From Gammaproteobacteria bacterium (GTDB lineage: Bacteria > Pseudomonadota > Gammaproteobacteria > Legionellales > Legionellaceae), in contig JAPLRL010000069.1 in NCBI GenBank assembly GCA_026399205.1, positions 1 through 40,509 on the forward strand: a DNA stretch of 40,509 bases. Reading direction: 5' to 3'. Positions 18,150 through 26,100 of this stretch are shown here, in pieces (positions within the stretch are counted from its first letter, which is position 1; the number at the start of each line of letters is the position of its first letter). The notes under the pieces were generated by a model. That model searched no databases. It saw only the letters and a list, made by a program, of their open reading frames with translations, and had not been told where the DNA came from. The translations under genes were made by a program, and so were the position numbers.

Positions 18150-18213
18150 CCGAGCCGCGACCGTCAGGGAGCGGAACTTTTAAAACTTCCGCTCCCTGAC
18201 GGTCGCGGCTCGG
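18150..18213. terminator. 27-bp perfect hairpin, GC-rich
   Basis: Arms 18150-18176 (ccgagccgcgaccgtcaggg, then agcggaa) and 18187-18213 are perfect reverse complements, with a short AT loop. It begins 16 bases after the barrel gene stop. There is no strong T-run on either strand, so it may be an interspersed repeat that also serves as an mRNA 3' end. Confidence 0.75.
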
Positions 18214-18279
18214 CTTTCGGACGTTGTTTGAACAAAAGTGGTTGTCCTGATCACTTATACAGTTTAGGAGTAGCGGATT

Positions 18280-19872
18280 ATGATGAGTAAATGGTTGACT
18301 AGACTCAGTTTGTTATTGTTTTCGGTCAATGGGTTTGCTGTACCGTTGGTCAGTGTTGTCGCGTTGTATAAAGCACCTGTTCAGCTTGCGAAAAATAGTT
18401 TTACGGTGGCGGTGTACAAAGTCACCAATAATACACAAACCTTAAGCGCTTTTGCGATGCAGCCCATCACTGGGGTGACTCAAGTGACGACATCACCAGG
18501 GGCCTGCGGAAATCCGATCACGTTAAGTGCGGGACAGTCTTGTCAGCTGAATTTAAAAATCACAGGGAGTCAATTAGAGGGGCCTTTGTTAGCGGGGCCA
18601 CAGGTTTGTAATTCCCCCCAACCGATCTCTTGTTCACAGCCCAGTGTGGCTGATTCGTTTAATACGAGAGTGTCCGCAACCCTCTTGCCGCCAAATAGTT
18701 GGGTGAGTGTGTTGGTTGCCCAAGATCCGCCACCCTATAGCCCGACCGATCCGTCGGTGCTTGCGACGTATGTGAATCAAATTATTTCATTGGCCCCTGC
18801 TTTGCAACAAATTCACTTGAGGGTGACGCCTGGCGCGACCAATTATTCGACTTATGTGGATGCGATTACTTTACTGCGTACAGCATATGGCCCATCGCTA
18901 TTAGTTGGTTATCATCCCGATGCATCTAGTACGAGTTATAGCGGATGGGGATGCACAGCGCCTGTACCACCTACGCCAGTTCCACCCGCAAATTGGCAGT
19001 GTGTGTTAAACGCAACGATTGTGAATATGAATGCGATGAATAATGCGGTTGGGCTGGGGCAAACCACTACGCAAGGTTTTAATATTTATTCACTGGAGCA
19101 GAGCTATGTGATTCCTGCTGATGCATTGACGTTGAGAGATGTGAAAGCTTGTCTGAATCCACCGGATGCAACTTCGGGCGGTGTGTGTCCGGCTGGCGTC
19201 GCCATCGCATCACAACCCTATGTTAAATTTGGGTGGAATCTTCCGAGCTATGGGGGCTGTGTTCCGAGCGTGCCTTGTGAGTACGGCACAGATGCGTTGG
19301 ACTATGGCTACCCGCAATTTTATAATCTAGGTAAGCGAATTGGGGGCTATACGAATCTCATCACGAATGGGTTTTTCCCAGCAGACAGTACGTCGTGTTT
19401 TACCGCACCCTATGCATCGACGTTAAATGTGGTGGATGAAGATAACCCGGGCTCGTATGCACCCGAAATTCCTTGTAAGTCAGCGGGCCAAACTGCCGCC
19501 AATGTCTTTACGTTTACCCCCGTTGGCGGCACGGCGCCTGATGTGCCGGTAGCCTCTGCTTATTTAGCGTATTTGATGACCCAATATTCGCCTATTAGTG
19601 ATATTCCCGATACGCATGGCGCAACGGTTTATGTCACGTTTTCAGGCGAAGGGCCACCTGCAGCACCTTCGTTATTTTTAGGTGCACCCGGGTGGACGCT
19701 AGATAATATTTTGCAGTTTTATAATGGCATCAATACTGATTTTAACAAGCTTTATGGGCAATATCCGCCGCCTGATCCGATGTTTGCTAATGGGGTGTTC
19801 GCAACTGGAATAACGCCGAGTAGTATCCCGTATGCGATTTGGAATTTTGATAGTATTTTGGCAAATGAGTAG
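18280..19872 (+). CDS. Cysteine-rich exported protein, hypothetical
   Basis: A 530-residue protein with a signal peptide (about 1-21, WLTRLSLLLFSVNGFA). Residues about 25-125 form a beta-rich domain with Thr/Asn strands and paired cysteines (SPGACGNP, GQSCQLN, VCNSPQPISC), like the domain found at the front of several exported Legionellales proteins. From about 135 on there is a second domain with a TIM-barrel-like alternation (NSWVSVLVA, IHLRVTPGA, LLVGYHPD) and more Cys pairs. This suggests a secreted polysaccharide-active or binding enzyme, but I see no definite catalytic motif and do not claim a family. AGGAG precedes ATG 18280. It would be a natural substrate for the type II secretion system encoded nearby, which is inference only. 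Confidence 0.7.
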   Translation: MMSKWLTRLSLLLFSVNGFAVPLVSVVALYKAPVQLAKNSFTVAVYKVTNNTQTLSAFAMQPITGVTQVTTSPGACGNPITLSAGQSCQLNLKITGSQLEGPLLAGPQVCNSPQPISCSQPSVADSFNTRVSATLLPPNSWVSVLVAQDPPPYSPTDPSVLATYVNQIISLAPALQQIHLRVTPGATNYSTYVDAITLLRTAYGPSLLVGYHPDASSTSYSGWGCTAPVPPTPVPPANWQCVLNATIVNMNAMNNAVGLGQTTTQGFNIYSLEQSYVIPADALTLRDVKACLNPPDATSGGVCPAGVAIASQPYVKFGWNLPSYGGCVPSVPCEYGTDALDYGYPQFYNLGKRIGGYTNLITNGFFPADSTSCFTAPYASTLNVVDEDNPGSYAPEIPCKSAGQTAANVFTFTPVGGTAPDVPVASAYLAYLMTQYSPISDIPDTHGATVYVTFSGEGPPAAPSLFLGAPGWTLDNILQFYNGINTDFNKLYGQYPPPDPMFANGVFATGITPSSIPYAIWNFDSILANE

Positions 19873-19900
19873 AGGGGTAAGGTCTCAAAAGTTTGTATTT

Positions 19901-20080
19901 ACTCCGATCAGTTCCCTCTCCCGCGCCCGATACGTTTGTAAGGCACCTATGTTGAAGGCTGGGGAGGGTTAGGGAGGGGGCTTGCAGCAATGTCGTTTTA
20001 CCCCCTCCCCAGCCCTCCCCCGCGAAGGACATTAACGTACTGCTCAAACTTCTAGCGCGGTAGAGGGGGTGTTCGAGCGT
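19901..20080. repeat. R3 repeat, copy 1
   Basis: A G/C-block repeat: gatcag, ccctctcccgcgc, then ggggagggttagggaggggg, its complementary ccccctcccc arm, and a closing tagagggggtgttcgag. The same element is inverted at 29375-29553 and cut by the window edge at 40401. It fills the gap before the giant gene. Confidence 0.85.
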
Positions 20081-20121
20081 GAAATACTTTGGAGGGCGTT
20101 GCCTAAGCGTTGCCTAATAAA

Positions 20122-20151
20122 ATGACACAATTCCTTCATGTGTGATATAAT
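20122..20151 (+). promoter_or_regulatory. Promoter for the giant SecA-like gene
   Basis: -35 ATGACA (20122-20127), an 18-base spacer, and an extended -10 TGATATAAT (hexamer 20146-20151). The match is one of the best in the window. The start codon is 47 bases downstream. Confidence 0.6.
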
Positions 20152-20175
20152 AAAGCGCATTATACTTATTATATC
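20144..20175. promoter_or_regulatory. Inverted repeat over -10, operator candidate
   Basis: gatataata at 20144-20152 is repeated inverted as tattatatc at 20167-20175 with a 14-base gap. It covers the -10 and the likely transcription start, so a dimeric repressor could act here. The symmetry is seen; the binding role is guessed. Confidence 0.35.
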
Positions 20176-20198
20176 AACACATCAAGGGGTAAGCCAAG

Positions 20199-23100
20199 AT
20201 GCCGTGGACGCTTACAGACAACCAGCAGACTCATCCATTTGAATCTATCGATGCACTTCTCATTCATTTAAGACAACTTGAACAAGCCGCCACGCCAGAT
20301 AGTGTAGTTAAAAAACTGATCTTACAAGGCGAGGCGTTTGGTGCGGATGAACCCAAATCATTAGCGCGTTTTTTGGTGTCTAAAGAGCGGGTGTTGGCGT
20401 TTGAGGTTGATTTACAAGGCATGCTGGTTACAGCAGAACATCGTCAATGGCTGTCATATAGCTATTTTGTGCAGTCACAACGACTCAATGACTTACGTCT
20501 GTTACCCCGCGCGCTTGAGCTCATCAGTCAACCTGAACAATTGCGGCATGCCAAAGTCAGTTTGGTGAGGGGGGAGACGCGTGGTCATCGTCATATTGCA
20601 ATGCAGCAACAGCAACAACAACAGCAGCAAATGGCTGTGCAGGCAAAACGTTATCAACCGAATGCCCTGGTTTTATCCAGTGGGGTGCCCGCTTATGAAG
20701 CGCATGCAGATTTAACTCAAGTGATCACGGCTGCGAACATTGAAGCAACATTAGGGGAATTTTGGGCAACACTGCCTTATTCACAGGACATGACTGTAAC
20801 GGAGGCCTGGCATCTCGTGGTTGGTATGACGGATGCAGTCCTGCTCGAAGGCTTACAGTTGAGAGCGCCTATGGTGCAGTGCGTTCAAATGGACGCAATG
20901 AAAGTGATATTGTCACATTTTTCTGAATTTACCGGCGGAGTGGTGCCACACAACTTACCCGAAGGTTTTTTTTGGATGAAGCATCCTGAACGCAACCACT
21001 GGGTTCTTTGCTTTGATGACGTCGACGGGAAAGCCTGGCGCGAGACGCCCGTGAACCCATTAACCCTTCATTGTCGAGCGCAAGCGCAGATGCCAACGGA
21101 CATCACGTCGGACCGCATTTTGCAACTCCTGGTTTTTAGGTGTGGAAAAATATCAGATGAATTAACTGAACATGTTTTTGATTACCATGCGCGCTTAAAT
21201 GACCAGGCGCTCACTAAACAAGAAAAAATACAGGCATTATCTTATTTTTTATCGTTGTTTGCCGAAGGGGTGCCAGTAGACATTTTGACCTACTGTCATC
21301 ACAAACTAGAAACGCTTTCTACTGATTTACATGACGAAGATATGACAGGATTAGGACACCTCTTGTTTTCACACGGGGTGAGCGGGGTGGCAGTTTTTTT
21401 GAGCTACGTTGAAAAAGTGCTTGAAATGGACAATGAAAAGGCATTGCCGTTATTGCGCAAGGTCTATTTAACCACGCCTGGGTGTTATGCAAGTCTGATG
21501 ACAGCGGCTGGGCTCACCGCATTGGATGGATTGTGTCAGCTGAACCAAGCGTCTTTGCGGTGGTGGTGGCATGGCGTTCGCAATAGTGAGGCGTCGTCTT
21601 TTACAGAAGACGTTGCCAGTTATCTTTATTTCTTGAAAGAAGTCCATGCGATCATGGGGGTCTCAAAGTTAGCCTGGAAGACACCATTGACCCCTTTTCC
21701 AAGGCAACCCTTAAAAGTGACTTTGGATTATGCACGCTGGATCTTACAGCATGCCTCGTGTCCTAAGGAACAATTTGAGTTATTACCCGGCCTATCATGG
21801 AGGCAATGGGATGATTATTTCGCGTCCTACCAACATCAGTTTGCATTGGTCTCACGCACCATGAACTGTCGTGTTGGAGATGGGTTTAATGGCGATTATC
21901 GCGTGTCGTCATTGTTCGCACAGGTCGGTACGCCTTATTTTAATCGCTCCCTTGAGCGTTTTATAGGGATGCAACGTTGGCGCGCTGGCTCTTGGGGTGA
22001 GTTTGCGTCAATGAAAAACACAATTGAAGATTGGGTGCGCACTGCAACGACCTGCGAACTTGTTTGTGATAGGGCGCGGATGTGTGAACTGCTTAGGGTT
22101 CTGTTTACGGTGACCTTAGTCGGCAAGCGGGCCTGTGAGTCAACAGTGTCGTTTGAGAATATTATCACGCATGCATTGAATGCGTTTTCTAGCATCACCA
22201 GACATAATTTTTTATTAAGCGAGGTGATGAAAAATATATCTGAAGTTCTCCCGCAGTTTGAAGAGACTGCCTTAGCAGGGCACTTAACGTTAGTAGAGTT
22301 AGCAAAAGGCATATCGACGATTTTTTCTGATCTCTGCATCACGGAGTTAGCTCGTATCGATAAGTTTTCATGGATCTGGTCTATGTTTGCCAAACATGGC
22401 CGCGACGCGTTGTCGTTGTTTAGTGCAATTAAAATGAGAATAGACTGGGATGAGCGACAGACGTCAATATTTAAATTTTCATGGGATATGTATTGTCAGT
22501 TGGTGACGTCTTGTCATCCTGAAGAGCCCTCTTTATGGCCGAGTCGTGACGAGATCCTCTTTATGAAGTTTCTTGTTTTTATACAAACCTCTTGTGTTAT
22601 CAATCCTGCTGCCAATATATACGCACACTTTACTAAACACCCGCTTCACAGAACCGCTCATTTAAAACGCATAACCGCGATTGATTTTGAGAAATCTACC
22701 GTTTTATATCACATAGATGCCTTATCTCAGTTTGTTAAAACCTTAGGCTGGTATTTTGATATAGAGGAGGCTTTAAAAGACGGGCTGCCTAAAGGACTGG
22801 TATTTATTCATCCAGGCGACCCAAAAACGCAGGGAACGTTAGAGGCTTCAGACGTTTATTTTACTGGAGAAAATGAGCTAGAGAAGGTGACAGATAAGTT
22901 TGTAACATTCCAACAAGATCTTAAAACAATGCGCCTGACGTTACCAACAAGGTGCGAAGAGCATGTGAAATCCCTGCGGGAAGCACTGATAGAAGCTGAA
23001 AAAGTGGGTGAAAATGAAACGGTGGTTGAACAGGCCACCCGAGTTTTTCAAGGGGTTTTGCTTGGGGTATTTAAAGACGACTATCCATTTTTCTTTAAAA

Positions 23101-26100
23101 AAGAAATGGAGTTGGCACATCTTTTTTTAAAAAATCCTTATCAACTCTCGGTGTTAGAGCCTGTGTTACTTGAAGTGGGAAGAAAAATAAAAGAATTAAG
23201 GACCGGATGGTGTTGGAAACCGGTGAAGGCGGCCAAATTTGTGTTTTGGGCAACGTTTGATAATGAAGACCTCAGGCCCTTTGTGCAACCTCTTTTTCCT
23301 GAGGCGAATCATGATAAAATTGATTTATCGAAGGTAACCTCATTTTTAAAGTCTTTTTTAGATTGGTCGCTGGCATTGTTAAAAGAAGATGCTTTGACTT
23401 GGTTTGAGCCATTGATAAGCTGTTCGTTTGATATTTTAAAATGGGTTGATGAATCAAAGATGGTGCTGAGTACAGCCATGTTTGACGACCTATTGCTTCA
23501 TTTGCAGGCATTTGAACGAGCCCTTATACCGGTATTAGGACGCCCCATTCATCAACACGCTATTTTGGGTTGGCTACGTGAATTGCAAGTGCTGTTAAAA
23601 GGCAGTTATTTTGAGCGCAATATCGAGTTACTTCTTTTTTTATTGACGGACAATCATTTATCTACCCTGATTTCATTAGCCACGCCTTTTCTTCGTGCGT
23701 ATGGAGAGATGGTGCTCTTGTCTACAGGTCAGCCAGAACAAGAAACGCTCTTTTATGAAGCCATGGCGCGCTGTGAAAAGGCAGGGGTAGCGTTATATCA
23801 GTTGGTCATTAGGCCTCCTTATCACGTGGTTTCGGTGATTAATGAGTGGGTAGCGTATTTTGATGGCAAGGTGCTTCAAGAGATCAATGAAGCTGGTTAT
23901 TGCGATGATGAGCAAAAAGCAGCGCGATATGCAACATATAAAGCTCGAGTCGAGGAGGAGCTCATGTGGTGGCGTCAACCCACGGCATCGTGTACGGCAC
24001 TTTATCGTCACGTGCTTGGAGACAGTATGCTAAGTCATTTCGCGTGGAAAGTGCGGAGTTTGGCCATGAAACATGATGATGCCAATCGATTTCTCTATCA
24101 ACTGGTGAGACATTATCTAGGCTCCCTGGATGTCGCGCTGCCTATTCATGAAGCGTTGTTGCAGATAAAAACGCGATATATTCATTTATGTCGGTTGTTA
24201 GATGTTGTAGGGGCTTTTAATCAACGATTACCCTTAGACGAGTTTGCAACACTTACGCCTGTCTTATTAAATCACTATGAAAAGGGTGGGCATCTTGAGG
24301 GGGGCACGGACTTGTTGGTATTGTTATATAATTGCCCATATCAAAAACCGATGCTCTTATTTCAAGCCTTATGTGAGGTCATGACGTCTGGACAGATTCC
24401 GTCTATCAAAGAACTCGATGCGTGTTTTTATCATGCTATGGATAACTTGGAGAAAGCATTGCAAGGGAGACGTGACCTCGACCTCGATCATAGGCAGGAA
24501 GTGGGAGCTCCATTTTATGTTCAGGTGTTTATCGATTCATATACGTTGCATCCGTTGTTACCCAAGGATAAAGTCAAGCGTTGGAAAATGCTAGAGACGG
24601 TGGATCAAAGACAACTTGAGGGGTTGATAAATCAACTGATTAGCACGAGTCTAAATAAAAACATAGAAACACGTCATCCCGAGCGCAGCGAGGGATCTCC
24701 TGAAGGTGGCTTGTTGCCTATACAAGGGAGATCCCTCGCTGCGCTCGGGATGACGTCTGGTTGTATAGAGCCTATGGTTACAGCGCTCGTTACCTGTTTA
24801 GAAAACTACATTGACGAATGTCCTCAAGTGGTTTCTTGCTTGAATCAGGTCATCCAGTCGCCCCTATTACAGACGTGTTGGATGTCTTTTCCAACCGATC
24901 GTGAAAAAGGGCGGGCTTGGATTGGGTTTGTTGCTGCTTTGAGTGAGTTGGGGTTGACAGAAGATCAGTACAATGTGGTTAGCCATGTTTTTAAAACGTG
25001 TTCATCAGAAAGATTACAGGCCCTATTACAACCTTTTGCATATCACCCCCATCCCTCAACGACACGCTATTTAGACTTGCTCGCATCAGTCGATAGCGCT
25101 TATCAAGATAAAATATTGGCATGGATGGCACAAGATCCCATTTGGGCGTCTAGCCCGTTTAAGGGGAGGGATGATGCGCCTACCGTGCGATGCTTAGATC
25201 ATGATAAAAAGCGGATATCTGAGGTGTTGAAGGGCATAACGCCGCAGGTCGCAGGCATGATGGAGAGCATCAAAGAAGAAGCAAAGTTATTACGCCGTAT
25301 GCTTCCCCCTTTATTAACACAGTCTTTACCTGAATTATGTTCACTTCAAATCGCAAAACAGCGCGAAATGAGAGAGGAAAATGCAACGCAAGTGAGCCGG
25401 GTGCGGTTAGAATGGCTTGCCATCATCAGCGTCATTATGAGTAAAACCACGGGAACCATCGAAGGGATTTTGCCTAACTCAACGCAATTGATTGCGGTGC
25501 TTTTATCTTGGCATACCCAAGGCCATCTTTTAATGCAACTCAATACCAGTGAGGGCAAAAGCTATGTTACCGCACTGTTGGCTGCCTGGGAATGGGTGCG
25601 CGTGGGGACGGTGGATGTGATTAGTTCAAACCAGGGGTTAGTGCTGCAAGATTTTGTGGATAAAGGCCTTCGGTATTTTTTTGAAGCGCTGCAGATTCCT
25701 GCTGGTATACTTCGTTCTGGTGAAGGCCAAACTTATCAAGCGGGTAAGGTGTATTACACAACCCCATGGGATCGCGCATTTATCGCTTCTGAATATTTTA
25801 TGGCCACACACCGTAAATTAAAAATAAAAGTCGCAGGTGTTGGTGATGAGTGCGATCTGCTGTTATTAAAGATGTTACTCACGTTTGATTATGTGCGATC
25901 GCTGCATGGTGAAAATCATCTGGAATGGGTTTATCCCCTGATTGTAGATTTTATCGCGCTTCCTGCGTTTCGTCAGATTCATAAAACCAATGGACATCGT
26001 GTTTGGGCGAGAAAGCACGATGTGGTTGAGCTTAAGCGTTATATGGCGAGGCAGTCTTTATCAGAGGCGCAACAAGCGCAATGGGATGATGTATGTGCCA

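Noticed and set aside
19787-20047. Minus-strand ORF over the R3 repeat
   Set aside because: Proline/serine-rich translation of repeat blocks, antisense to the exported protein's 3' end.
19901-20080. CRISPR-like array
   Set aside because: The G/A and C/T blocks are inverted and unevenly spaced, with no regular repeat-spacer pattern and no cas gene nearby.
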